Shown here: in pieces, positions 53,540 through 63,206 of the stretch | Layout: the number at the start of each line of letters is the position of its first letter | Numbering within the stretch: position 1 is the first letter of the stretch | Assembly (NCBI RefSeq): GCF_900117445.1 | Contig: NZ_FPEJ01000013.1 | Location: forward strand, 901,270 to 965,269 | Direction: 5' to 3' | Length of the DNA: 64,000 bases | From: Hyphomicrobium sp. NDB2Meth4 | GTDB lineage: Bacteria > Pseudomonadota > Alphaproteobacteria > Rhizobiales > Hyphomicrobiaceae | Position numbers and translations under genes: made by a program | Notes under the pieces: model-generated | Databases searched by the model: none | What the model saw: only the letters and a program-made list of their open reading frames with translations | Told to the model about the DNA's origin: nothing

Positions 53540-55005
53540 ATGGCTACCTTCTTCTCAGACTATTTCGGACTGGATTCGAACGTCCTTGAGGAGCACGGCG
53601 CGTTCGATATTTCCATCGTGAATGACCTGCCGCTTTTCATCGACCCGTTCCTGCTCTTCAGCAGCGAAAAGCCCGAGTATCAGGCGCTCCACGACGACAT
53701 CATCAAGTACCTCGTTTTCCTGCGCGACAAGGCGATTTCCGGAAAAGCGACGGACGCGCAATTGAAGCGCTTGTATTGCTTCCCGGAGGTAAAGCAGAAC
53801 TGGCTCGGCTTCTCGGTGCATGGCAATAGCGGGTCTGGCCTCGGCATCGACTTTGCTCGTGCCCTGCACGCAAACCTCCATGAACTTCTGAAGGATTTCG
53901 GATCGGAGGCAATCACTGCGGGGAGCCAGAGAAGGTGTGCCTCATCAGCGACGGCGTCGGTCGAGATAACATCAGCGATTTCACCGCTAAACTGATCAAG
54001 CACTACTTGTGCGGCTACACGGCCTCTTTCACGATAAAGTACCTTCGGAAAGATCAGATGCGATTGGTCGGCATCGGTGATGCGAGGTTCCACTACGGCC
54101 TAAGCGCGTGGGTGCGCGAAGAGTACTGGCTACCCTGGAAGGATGGGGATTATGTGCTCCTCACGCCGAAGGACATGCTGACGCGGGACGAGAATTGGAT
54201 CAACCGGGGAGATCTTATCACCGGCTTCGAGCGCATTCCGCCTGCGATCCCTGACGCCGAATTGCGTGACCAGGTCTCAAGCTACTTCGCCTCTGTCCTC
54301 GTGCGTCCAAAGAACCGCGAGCCGAACAAGAAAGAGCGGGGCGATGCCGCAGCGCGCACGATGCTGAAGTTCCCTGAGTTGATCGACTACTACATCCGTA
54401 TGAAAGAGGATGACGGCGAACACGCGGCCAGCGTGAGCGCTGAAAAGGTAGAAGAAACCGAACGGTTCTTCATCGAGCAGATCAGGGAACTTCAACGAGC
54501 ACTTCTGGCGAACAGCCGGTTCTATGAGCACGGGCAAGAAACATATGAAGAGGCGCACGCCCGGCTTCGCTATCTGAAGGACGTGATAGAGAACAAGGGC
54601 GGGTACCGCCTCTTCTACGATCGCGGACAACCGATCGGCCGCGAAAGGGATCTACAGGTCCTCTACCGGCTCGTCTGGTATGGGTCGCCATCTGATGTCG
54701 GGACTGAAGCGAATGACGGCGGTGGGCCCGTCGACTTCAAAATCTCTCGGGGCAGTGACGACAAGACGCTCGTCGAGATGAAGCTTGCGAAAAACAAGGG
54801 GCTTGAGCGAAACCTTCAGCGCCAGGTTCCCATCTATCAGAAGGCAAGCGACGCGAAAGCGGGCATCAAAGCCATCGTGTATTTCACCTATGAAGAACAG
54901 TGTCGTGTCGAACGCATCATCGACAAACTCGGGCTGCGGGATGACAAAGAAATTTATCTCATCGATGCGCGCGCCGACAACAAACCATCGGGATCTAAGG
55001 CCTAA
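53540..55005 (+). CDS. PD-(D/E)XK-like protein of unknown function, split by a 1-base deletion near 53923
   Basis: Two overlapping frames make one protein of about 488 residues. The first frame starts MATFFSDYFGLDSNVLEEHGAFDISIVNDLPLFIDPFLLF and runs to GSEAITAGS. The second continues EKVCLISDGVGRDNISDFTAKLIK. A missing base after AGCCA (about 53923) would join them as GS-H-EKVCLIS, which fits my memory of intact relatives. The C-terminal part has VDFKISRGSDDKTLVEMKLAKN, a nuclease-like D...ExK pattern. The family is uncharacterised and tends to sit near defence genes. The break may be real decay or a sequencing error; I report the full span. Confidence 0.65.
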
Positions 55006-55052
55006 GTAAATCAACACCGCTCGGTCACGATACACTGCAGAAGGAGCCTCCC

Positions 55053-55952
55053 GTGCGCACAGCCCTCCTCGTCTTTTCTGTCCTTCTAGTTTCCATCGCG
55101 GTCTCCCCGGCCATTGGAGAAAGAGCTCCTGGCTTTGCGGTGGCCGATCGTTTGAAACCGTATGCAGACCCGAAAATCGTCGCAGATAGCGGTCGAACGG
55201 TGATCCAGCTCCTGGCCGCTGCCAAAATTGAAAGCGTGGCGAACGGTCTCGACCCGGATTGCAACACGCCCGAAGTGGAGTCGTTCTATCGCGGCATGCA
55301 CCTGGCGCATCTCGCATACTACCTGTTCCTCTCTCGGCAAGAGGTCGGTCGGTTTGAAGACAGCAGTCCGACACAGACCGAGCCACCGCGCGCATTCGTC
55401 GATTTCGGACGCAACTCGCTCCTTCGCGTCTGGACCCCAAGCCTTCTGCTGCGGCTCCTCAATACCGCCGCGTCGATCGACGATCTTCCCGCTGATAGCC
55501 GCTCCGATCTCGCGCGGTTTCTCGCGCAGGTGCGCGAATTTCGCGCCTACCAAGTAAGCCTGCGGCCGGCGGATGCGGAACTGCAAGCGCTATACGGCCG
55601 GCTGAGCGACGAGAAATATCTGCGCCACTGGCGCCTCTTTCTTCCCGATGATGGGGTTGAGGGTATCAGGCGGCAGTTTCCGGATCGCACTCTATTCAAC
55701 TTCGACGAGGAATTGCGAACGCTGGTGAACACGGTGCGCCCGCCCGACCTGCCGGCGCTCAGCAAATGCTACGAAGCCGGCTCCGCGTTCAGGATCGTCA
55801 TTGAAGACCGGGCGATAGATTCGACAAAGTTGCTTCTACCGATCTCGTACATGGTGCGCTTCTGGGATCGCCGCGAGGCAGAAGGCACAGCCGACCTCGC
55901 CGACTTCCTGCTGGAGCAGGCGATCAGCCGCCTGCAATCGAAAGGGGATTGA
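55053..55952 (+). CDS. Hypothetical exported protein
   Basis: A 299-residue protein starting at GTG, with an N-terminal hydrophobic segment that looks like a signal peptide (FSVLLVSIAVSPAIG). The rest is mostly helical and rich in Arg, Asp and Leu, with no domain I recognise. It lies 47 bp after the nuclease-like gene and 50 bp before the DUF2779 gene, all on the same strand, so it may share their transcript. A cleaved leader is unusual for a defence-gene neighbour, and the start could also be internal. Confidence 0.5.
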   Translation: MRTALLVFSVLLVSIAVSPAIGERAPGFAVADRLKPYADPKIVADSGRTVIQLLAAAKIESVANGLDPDCNTPEVESFYRGMHLAHLAYYLFLSRQEVGRFEDSSPTQTEPPRAFVDFGRNSLLRVWTPSLLLRLLNTAASIDDLPADSRSDLARFLAQVREFRAYQVSLRPADAELQALYGRLSDEKYLRHWRLFLPDDGVEGIRRQFPDRTLFNFDEELRTLVNTVRPPDLPALSKCYEAGSAFRIVIEDRAIDSTKLLLPISYMVRFWDRREAEGTADLADFLLEQAISRLQSKGD

Positions 55953-56002
55953 GGTGCGGGCGTGGCACTGAGATATACTATTGCCGCGGACATTGAGCAC
56001 GC

Positions 56003-57493
56003 ATGAAACTCAGCAAGACTAACTATCTCGTCTATCGCGGCTGCGCCCACAACGCGTGGGTCAAGATGCACATGCCGGAGATTTACCGCGCGAAGCCGCT
56101 GTCGGTTTTCGATGAAGCCATCATCGAGACGGGGAACGATGTTGATGTCCTGGCGCGCGACCTGTTCCCAGCCGGCGTGCTCGTCGAGCGCGGTGATGCT
56201 GCCGGCTCGATGCGCCTCATCTCGCAGCATACACCCATCTTGTATCAGCCGGTTTTCGAGACCGACCTGTTCACGGTCGCGTGCGATATCCTCGTGTGGA
56301 ATCGAGCGACGCAATCCTACGATCTTTTCGAAGTGAAGGCTTCCACGAGCGGCGACGACAAAGCGGCAAAAGACGGTCTCTACGCGCACGACCTCGCATT
56401 TCAGGCGCTTGTTCTGCGTGAAAATGGCGTACCGCTCGGCGGGTTGTATCTCGTGCGCCTCGACAGCACGTACGTCAGCGATGGCACGCTTGCATTGGAT
56501 CGCCTTTTCACGCGCGAGAATTTCTCTGTGCAAGTTGCACTCATCATCGAAGCGGTACGTGCCGAGATGCATGCCGCGTATCTCACGCTGCAGCGCGCGC
56601 AGCCGCTGCCGGCGCCTTGTTCCTGCATCTACAAGGGCCGCAGTAGCCACTGCACCACATTCGCGCACAGCAATCCTGACGTGCCCGAATACAGCATCCA
56701 CGATCTCGCACGCATCGGCAGTTCGAAGAAGAAGCTCGCAGCGCTCGTGGATTCTGGCGTGCTGACCATTGAAGATATACCGGATGGCTTTCACCTTACC
56801 GACAAGCAGCGCCATCAAGTCCATGCCGCGAAGACCGGAGAGCCGTTTATAGATCGCCAGGGCATCGCGACATTTCTCGCAGCGATGGACTATCCGATCT
56901 CGTTTCTCGACTATGAGACGTATCCCTGCGCGCTGCCGCGCTTCGCCGGGTACAGTCCGTTCCATCAGATCCCGTTTCAGTTCTCTCTGCACGTCGTCGA
57001 AGCGGACGGCACGATGCGGCATAGCGAATTTCTCTTCACCGACCGCGAATGCCCGGATGCTCCGTTCGTGGCCGCGCTCGAAGCCGCGCTAACGAAGACG
57101 GGCACAATCGTCGCGTGGAACCAAGCGTTTGAGAAGGGGATCAATACTAAGCTGGGCGAGCGCCTGGCGCAGAGCGCCGGCTACCTAAGTTCTGTTAACG
57201 CACGGATCATCGATCTGATGGAATTGTTCGCAGCCCAGATGTACGTCCACCCTGCATTCCGCGGAAAGACCTCCATCAAGTACGTCTTGCCCGCGCTGGT
57301 GCCGGAACTCTCGTACAAAGGACTTGCGATCCAGGAAGGCGGTACGGCGAGCGAGACGTGGAACAAGATCGTAACGGGGCAGATGGACGCTCAGATGGCG
57401 GGCCGGGCACGCAAAGCCCTGCTATCCTATTGCGGCATGAATTCTCTGGCGATGGTGGAAATCTGGCGAGTCCTGCGGGAAGTCGCAGCATGA
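56003..57493 (+). CDS. DUF2779 protein: Cas4-like Fe-S nuclease joined to a DEDD exonuclease domain
   Basis: A 496-residue protein. The N-terminal half has the RecB/Cas4 nuclease core: Asp95 (VACDILVW), Glu110-Val-Lys112 (YDLFEVKAS) and Gln133 (LAFQALVL). Cys14 together with Cys206, Cys208 and Cys217 are spaced like the four Fe-S ligands of Cas4/AddB enzymes. The C-terminal half is DUF2779 with a DnaQ-like start FLDYET (Asp303, Glu305), AWNQAFEK and RIIDLMELF (Asp404). It probably degrades DNA. It overlaps the following nuclease-like gene by ATGA. Family function is not established experimentally to my knowledge. Confidence 0.78.
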   Translation: MKLSKTNYLVYRGCAHNAWVKMHMPEIYRAKPLSVFDEAIIETGNDVDVLARDLFPAGVLVERGDAAGSMRLISQHTPILYQPVFETDLFTVACDILVWNRATQSYDLFEVKASTSGDDKAAKDGLYAHDLAFQALVLRENGVPLGGLYLVRLDSTYVSDGTLALDRLFTRENFSVQVALIIEAVRAEMHAAYLTLQRAQPLPAPCSCIYKGRSSHCTTFAHSNPDVPEYSIHDLARIGSSKKKLAALVDSGVLTIEDIPDGFHLTDKQRHQVHAAKTGEPFIDRQGIATFLAAMDYPISFLDYETYPCALPRFAGYSPFHQIPFQFSLHVVEADGTMRHSEFLFTDRECPDAPFVAALEAALTKTGTIVAWNQAFEKGINTKLGERLAQSAGYLSSVNARIIDLMELFAAQMYVHPAFRGKTSIKYVLPALVPELSYKGLAIQEGGTASETWNKIVTGQMDAQMAGRARKALLSYCGMNSLAMVEIWRVLREVAA

Positions 57494-58497
57494 CAATCAA
57501 CCTGTTCGAAGCAGAACTCGACAGTGTGTTCGCGTTGCTGGGAAAGGATGAAAATAGCGCGACATTTGCTCTCGGATGGATCATGAGCAGGTGCCCTATA
57601 TTTCGCGATTCCTTCCTGTCGGATCTGGCAGGGAGTGGTATCCGCGCTCACACTGCTGCAGTGAGCATGCAGCAGCCCTCGGAGTATGGGGGATTTACGG
57701 ACATCGAGATCGTTGCCGAAGGATTTGGTCACGCGATCATCGAAGCTAAGCAGGGCTGGGCAATACCCACGGCAACCCAACTTACGAAGTATGCACAGCG
57801 GCTTAAGCATTCTCCCCAGACCGGACGGATCGTGTCGCTCAGCGCCGCAGAGGACTATTACGCCTCTCGCCATCTGCCGAAGTCGATTGCGGGATTACCC
57901 GTATCACACCGGTCGTGGTCTCACATTCAGCGCCTCGCCATCGAGGCATGCAGCAGCTCACGCTCTGCGGAGGAGCGACTGTGGCTGCGCGAATTCACGC
58001 AGCATCTGAAGGTTTACGTCTCAATGCGAAACCCTACCGACAACACGGTATACGTTGTGTCCCTCTCAAGAAATCCGGTGAATGCAGCCTATCCGGACTA
58101 TTCCTGGATCGACGTCGTGGAGAAGGAGAACCGCTATTTCCACCCGTGCGGCGGCTCCGGCGGGTGGCCGAAGCTGCCCATGAATTACATGGGCTTTCGG
58201 TATGGTGGCGAGCTCCGATCCGTCAGGCATGTAGACGCTTTCTCCGTTGTAGATAAGCTGTCCGAGATAGATAGCCGATGGAGCGATGAACCATGCATGC
58301 ACTTCGTTTACGTGCTCGGCCCTCCGATGCTGCCCGCACGGCGGGTTGGCATGGGTAGGCTTCGCCACGCCGGACGGGTGTCTTGCGCCATCGACACGTT
58401 GTTGTCGGGCGAATGCGATACGCTAAGTGACGCTGCCGAACTGACCAAGGCGCGTCTTCAGAAAGGCGCCGTTGTGAGAGTGCCGACGGCAGGTTGA
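57490..58497 (+). CDS. PD-(D/E)XK nuclease-like protein
   Basis: A 335-residue protein whose ATG overlaps the DUF2779 stop codon, so both are made from one message. The N-terminal third contains GGFTDIEIVAEGFGHAIIEAKQGW with Asp71, Glu85 and Lys87, followed by TQLTKYAQRL, matching the PD-(D/E)XK restriction-like active site and its trailing Gln. The C-terminal two thirds have no domain that I recognise (PYSWIDVVEKENRYFHP region). With the DUF2779 protein it could form a two-nuclease module in a defence-type island. No methylase or helicase is adjacent. Confidence 0.6.
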   Translation: MTINLFEAELDSVFALLGKDENSATFALGWIMSRCPIFRDSFLSDLAGSGIRAHTAAVSMQQPSEYGGFTDIEIVAEGFGHAIIEAKQGWAIPTATQLTKYAQRLKHSPQTGRIVSLSAAEDYYASRHLPKSIAGLPVSHRSWSHIQRLAIEACSSSRSAEERLWLREFTQHLKVYVSMRNPTDNTVYVVSLSRNPVNAAYPDYSWIDVVEKENRYFHPCGGSGGWPKLPMNYMGFRYGGELRSVRHVDAFSVVDKLSEIDSRWSDEPCMHFVYVLGPPMLPARRVGMGRLRHAGRVSCAIDTLLSGECDTLSDAAELTKARLQKGAVVRVPTAG

Positions 58498-59573
58498 GGC
58501 TGCGATCACTGCAGCTATGCCCCCAAGACGGGTCATGCGGCCGCTATTGCTGCTGGAAGCTCCCTAAAACGAAGTTCGGGACGGCCTCATGTGCACCCTC
58601 GGGCTGAACAGGCAACGTTTCACCAATCAGACTGTCGGGATAGGGCGTTCGATGATCGCGGCCCTTCGAGGGCAACCGATCCGATGAGGAAGTGGCTGAT
58701 GTGCAAGTGGTCGGCCCGTTGGCCTTAGGGCACGCCGCAGGCTTGCAGCGACGCTTGAGTGAGATCTCAAGGTCGGCTTCCGAATGTGCAGTAGACTAGC
58801 CCCGGACGTGGCAAGCTGCTCGTCGTTGCGTCACCCAGGTGACTGCTTTCTCGGCATTGCGACAATCGCGTCGCCTTGTCGGCTCCAAGCCCGGTCCCTT
58901 ACCAGGGCGCGCGGACTGGCGTCGCAGTTGTCAAGGATATCTTGACCACTGCGCCACTTGTCGCTGCGTTTGAGAACGCAGGCGCCATCTCAGCAGAAGT
59001 CGTCGATGCATGAACGCCCTTTGTCCTGCGAACGGCGTGCATGGCAGCCAGCCAAAGGTTTACGGATAGCCGGCAATCAACCTCAGCGTCTCGGCAAGCC
59101 GACGCGCGTCTGCGCCAGCTCGGCGTATCAAAGGAAAGCGAGACAGTGCTCCAACTCCGAGCGGCTGATGGCGAGCTCGGGCCGCCTTCCTGATCGTCCC
59201 GCCAATTCCCACGCGAAAGCTTGATAACCTAATGGCTCGAAGGGCGGACGCTGGTCCAAGGCGGCATAGAGTGTGACGAGCCACCGACCAGATTCCGTTC
59301 GCAAGCCGTTGGTCGAATGAGCCAGGTTCTGCAAGCGATCGACTCGCAATCGACCACCGCAACCTCAATGGAATAGCTTCCCGGCCCGAGGGCCGAGGCT
59401 TCGAGCCCACTTCGTCGGCGCTTGTCACGATACCGAGGATCGTTGGGTCGCAACCGGTTCGCCCCGTCAGTCCTTCAGCACACTACTCTGAAAGGCTGTT
59501 TGTGTGCGTTTTTTCCCCAGCATCGCGCAGGGTGGCGGTAGCAGAATCGGAGGACCGCGGATAGTTGGGGTTT
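58498..59573. other. Gene-free stretch, probably decayed
   Basis: About 1,075 bases without a gene I can support. Several short frames exist on both strands. The minus-strand peptide at 59128-59349 (WLVTLYAALDQRPPFEPLGYQ) looks protein-like but has no family I know and may be a remnant. No terminator with a T-run was seen. Confidence 0.4.
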
Positions 59574-60476
59574 ATGGTCCGTAATTTCGAGATCGGCATA
59601 TTCGTCATAAACCTCGATCGCAGCGCCTCGCGTATGCGCTCGATGGAGCGCCAGCTTTCCTCGTTCAACCTCAACTTCACACGCATCAGAGCGGTGGACG
59701 GCGATCGGGACGACATCACCAGCGAGATGGCCGGTGCCGGCCTAAAGCTCGGTGAGGTCAATGGACGCCCTCTGGGACCGCGGGAGATCGGTTGCTATCT
59801 GAGCCACATCAAGGCGTTCCGCGCCATGAAGCGAGCCAACCTCGAGGCTGCGTGCATCCTGGAGGATGATGTCGAGCTGGGGGCCAACTTCCCTTTAGCC
59901 CTTCGATGTCTTTCACAACATTGCACGGATAATATCGTCGCCAAGCTGGAGCCATGGCCGAAGCCGCGCCTTGGCGTGATTGTCGGCCGCGCTGGAGACC
60001 ACCGAACGATCTACTCTCCGCAAGGGCTCATCGAGACGGGTGCTTATTTCGTCACGCAGACCGCCATCGATGCAATGCCTGATTTACAGACGATCACGGA
60101 GCCGTTCGACCACGCGCTTTTTGCCGACCGGCAGACCGGACCATTAGTAGTCACAGTTTCGCCTGCGGCAGCCAAGCAATCCGATCGTTTTCAAAGCCTG
60201 ATCAAAGTCGATCGCGAATTGGGCCGCGCAACTCAGCGGCGCATGCCTCGACTTCAGCGCGAACTTTGCCGGCCGTTCATTCAGCTGTCTGAATTTGTCC
60301 GGGCAATCGTACGCGTCTATGAACGCCTCGGCATCAAGGCCGTCTTAGATCTCCGTTACAGACGAGTTCTGACCGGCGCGGTGCCCGCAGCCGGAGGAGC
60401 GATCAGCCGCGCTGCAAGGCCAAGCTGGCCACCCCGGATCAGCGCTCAGCCAGCATTCCGCGGAGACCGCTTGTGA
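59574..60476 (+). CDS. Glycosyltransferase family 25 (LPS-type)
   Basis: A 300-residue sugar transferase. The start IGIFVINLDRSASRMRSMERQL and the middle GREIGCYLSHIKAFRAMKRANLEAACILEDDVEL are the standard GT25 blocks, including the EDDVE acid cluster that binds nucleotide-sugar and metal. It probably adds a sugar to lipopolysaccharide or capsule. ATG at 59574 is used; a TTG 9 bases earlier is possible. Its end overlaps the next gene by four bases. It begins a three-gene surface-carbohydrate block unlike its nuclease-rich neighbours. Confidence 0.83.
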   Translation: MVRNFEIGIFVINLDRSASRMRSMERQLSSFNLNFTRIRAVDGDRDDITSEMAGAGLKLGEVNGRPLGPREIGCYLSHIKAFRAMKRANLEAACILEDDVELGANFPLALRCLSQHCTDNIVAKLEPWPKPRLGVIVGRAGDHRTIYSPQGLIETGAYFVTQTAIDAMPDLQTITEPFDHALFADRQTGPLVVTVSPAAAKQSDRFQSLIKVDRELGRATQRRMPRLQRELCRPFIQLSEFVRAIVRVYERLGIKAVLDLRYRRVLTGAVPAAGGAISRAARPSWPPRISAQPAFRGDRL

Positions 60477-61489
60477 CATCTATTGCCCCGGTCATGCGTC
60501 TGCGGGAAACCGTTGATCACTTCCTATCGCAGTTCCGCGGCCAGCGCATTTTGCTCTACCCCAATCCCGGGAATGCGGGCGACTGCCTCATTCTGACCGG
60601 CACTGTTGCCGCCCTGGATAGGGCGGGCGTCCAATACTCCGTCATCCCGAGGCAAGCCGATGTTACAGGGGCGACGGTTCTAGTCGGAGGTGGCGGCAAT
60701 TTGGTGCCGCTCTATCGTGATATCAGCGACGCGCTGGAGCGGTTTCTACCTCGCGCTGCGCGGATTGTCATATTGCCCCACACAATCCGCGGTCACTCCC
60801 GTCTGCTGCGGCGCTTCAATGAGCGCGTCGTAGTGCTTTGCCGGGAAGCAGAGAGCCTGAAGTACGTGAGGCGAATCAACCCGCATGTTGAATCCGCGCT
60901 CGGCCATGACATGGCATTTCACATCGATGCAGAGCACCTGCTCGCTCGCACCGACCTGACGGTGAGGGCGATGCCGATTATCGAAGCCAGCCTTGCGACC
61001 GCTGGATTGTCTCTGGACTCGATGCGTGCCATGCCGCGGGTTCGCTTTATGCGGACAGATATTGAAAGTACGGGAACTTGTTCCGCGGGCCACATGGATC
61101 TCTCCGCAACACTCGGAGGTGTGAGTTGCGTTGCCAGTGCAGAGATCACGACCTTCACCCTTCTCAAGATCGTCTCAACCGCGCGCCACATCGAGACAGA
61201 TCGACTGCATGTCGCCATAGCTGCAGCCTTATGCGGCGTACCATGCGATCTACACGACAACAGCTATGGGAAAAACGGCGCGGTCTTTGCCGCTTCGCTC
61301 AGCAGCTTTGCCAATGTCCGACTTGTCGAAAGTTCTCGGCCGGCGAACGCGTGGGACCGGCTCACTCCTGACGAGCGGAGGTTGAGCCTACGCAGAGATC
61401 TGCGCCCCAAGCGCATCGTGAAGCGCATCGGCTTCTGGGCCCGGCGGCTGGAAGGTATGGTTTCCAATTCGATGTCGTCGAGGCATTAG
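60473..61489 (+). CDS. Polysaccharide pyruvyltransferase-like protein
   Basis: A 338-residue protein starting at GTG inside the GT25 gene end (GTGA overlap). The N-terminal YPNPGNAGDCLILTGTVAALDRAG and the following LVGGGGNLVPLYRDI with a later LPHTIRGH are typical of CsaB/ExoV-type pyruvyltransferases, which attach ketal-pyruvate to sugars. The C-terminal DRLHVAIAAALCGVPCDLHDNSYGKN matches the conserved D-R-x-H-x-x-I-x-A motif of the family. It should act with the adjacent GT25 protein on a surface polysaccharide. Confidence 0.82.
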   Translation: MTSIAPVMRLRETVDHFLSQFRGQRILLYPNPGNAGDCLILTGTVAALDRAGVQYSVIPRQADVTGATVLVGGGGNLVPLYRDISDALERFLPRAARIVILPHTIRGHSRLLRRFNERVVVLCREAESLKYVRRINPHVESALGHDMAFHIDAEHLLARTDLTVRAMPIIEASLATAGLSLDSMRAMPRVRFMRTDIESTGTCSAGHMDLSATLGGVSCVASAEITTFTLLKIVSTARHIETDRLHVAIAAALCGVPCDLHDNSYGKNGAVFAASLSSFANVRLVESSRPANAWDRLTPDERRLSLRRDLRPKRIVKRIGFWARRLEGMVSNSMSSRH

Positions 61490-61526
61490 CGCGCGCGATC
61501 TGTGCACAACGAAAGGCAATTCAACG

Positions 61527-62693
61527 TTGGCCTTACTTCATGTAGACGTCTCTGATGACGGGTTGCGCCGCGAATTGCGGTGCGACGAACTCATGCGGCC
61601 AATTTGGTTTGAGTTCTCAGCTTCGCTCCCCCCGCCCCGCCTCGAACACAAGGATTTCGCCCTCCTGGCGGCGCTGCCTCTGGCAATGAATGCCGGCGTG
61701 GATCTGGAGGCTGACTTTACCGTCGATGCAGATCTCCTCGATGGACTGGATCACTACCAGGACGTCTGGCACGTTTGGCGGCCGGATCTATTTCGCAAGA
61801 AGATCAAAATAGCGGTGGCTGAGGAGCGATCTTGTGCTCCACCGGCATCGCGGACGGACCCTGCGGTCTGTGCTTATTCCGCCGGCGTCGACAGCACCTT
61901 CACGCTTGTGCGACACGTCACGGGCGCCGCAGGCAGGGGCGCACGCAGGCTGCAGTCTGCCGTGATGGTGCATGGGTTCGATATGCCGCTCGATGCCGCC
62001 GATGGATTCCGGTCCCTGTACCACCAGGGCAAATCGATTACGGACCAGTTCGGCGTATCCCTGTTTCCAGTAAAGACAAACTGGCGACAGGCCGTCCGCA
62101 ATTGGGAGATGACGTTCGCGGCAGGGTTAGCGGCAACCCTGCACCAATTCTCAGGCACCCACGGCACCGGGCTCATTGCGACCGAAGAGAGCTATGCAAA
62201 CTCGATCGCAGTGTGGGGCAACAGCTTTTGGACGGACCGCTTCTTCTCTAGCTCCAGCTTTCGCATTGAATCGGACGGGGGCGCTTTCGATCGCATCGAG
62301 CGCGTGAAGCTCTTGTCCAAGCATCCGTCTGCAATTCCGCACTTGCGGGTATGCTGGGCTGGTCCGCGAAACGGGGAGAACTGCGGTATTTGCCCCAAGT
62401 GCGTCCTTACCAAACTCAATTTCGTCATCGCCAAAGTTCCAGAACCGTGGCCTTTCCCACAGGGCCTGACCTACGATCTCGTCCGCGATATGCCGATTAT
62501 CACGCCATGGCAGGCAAAGTTCCTTGGCATCATCTTGGCGAAGCTCGAGGAGGATTCACCAGTCAATCGAGGTCTCGTTGCCACTGTCAGGGAAAGGCTT
62601 GCTCGACTTGGTCCCGACGCATCAAACATAAGCAGGAAGTCGCGAAGCAGAATATCTGCGCCCAAGTGGCTGCGATCATTCACTAGCCATTGA
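61527..62693 (+). CDS. PP-loop ATPase (QueC-like) in a polysaccharide cluster
   Basis: A 388-residue protein starting at TTG with GAAAGG upstream. Residues 116-124 read AYSAGVDST, a PP-loop (SGG/SGGxDS-type) for ATP-dependent adenylation. Cys276, Cys286, Cys289 and Cys292 (NGENCGICPKCVLTKL) form a QueC-like zinc site. The N-terminal 100 residues differ from QueC. QueC makes the 7-cyano-7-deazaguanine base, but no other queuosine genes are nearby and the context is carbohydrate synthesis. Relatives with unknown function occur in such clusters. Amide or nitrile formation on a sugar is only a speculation. Confidence 0.65.
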   Translation: MALLHVDVSDDGLRRELRCDELMRPIWFEFSASLPPPRLEHKDFALLAALPLAMNAGVDLEADFTVDADLLDGLDHYQDVWHVWRPDLFRKKIKIAVAEERSCAPPASRTDPAVCAYSAGVDSTFTLVRHVTGAAGRGARRLQSAVMVHGFDMPLDAADGFRSLYHQGKSITDQFGVSLFPVKTNWRQAVRNWEMTFAAGLAATLHQFSGTHGTGLIATEESYANSIAVWGNSFWTDRFFSSSSFRIESDGGAFDRIERVKLLSKHPSAIPHLRVCWAGPRNGENCGICPKCVLTKLNFVIAKVPEPWPFPQGLTYDLVRDMPIITPWQAKFLGIILAKLEEDSPVNRGLVATVRERLARLGPDASNISRKSRSRISAPKWLRSFTSH

Positions 62694-63206
62694 GCAGCGC
62701 GCGCCTGAGGCAGCGGAAGGTATACTCTTTCAGAAATGCAGATCGTCGTCAGCAAGAGCGTTTTGCTAAATCGACGCACGTCGCTTTGCCGAGTTTGCAG
62801 ACATGGCGCCGCCGACGACTGCGTGAGGTGATGGGCTAAGCGGTGGGTCCGCACTTCACCTCCGAGCGGACGAACTGTCCAATTCCCATAACGGACTCGA
62901 AGCGGACATCAGCTCTCGACATGCGCTGGAGCGGCAGACCGGCACTCGTACACAGAAGCAGACATGCCCGCTGTCGACCGGCCGCAGCCGGTTCTCAGAG
63001 GCGAGCGCTTCCGTCGCAGAAGCTGAGCTCTGGGCGGCGGTAGACAAGTAGGCGAAAAGCCCGATTCGCGACGTCTGTCGGCTGCGCACAATCTACCGTC
63101 AGCGACGCTAGCCTCGTTTCCAGCGATTACGGTGTCCGATTGGCTCACTATTCGAGCCTTGCTAGGGTCGCAGTAGACAGCGAATCACGACCGGGCAGGG
63201 CGGCCA
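62694..63206. other. Gene-free stretch
   Basis: About 510 bases between the PP-loop gene and the truncated restriction/methylase gene. I see no gene, no hairpin with a T-run and no repeat in it. Confidence 0.4.
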
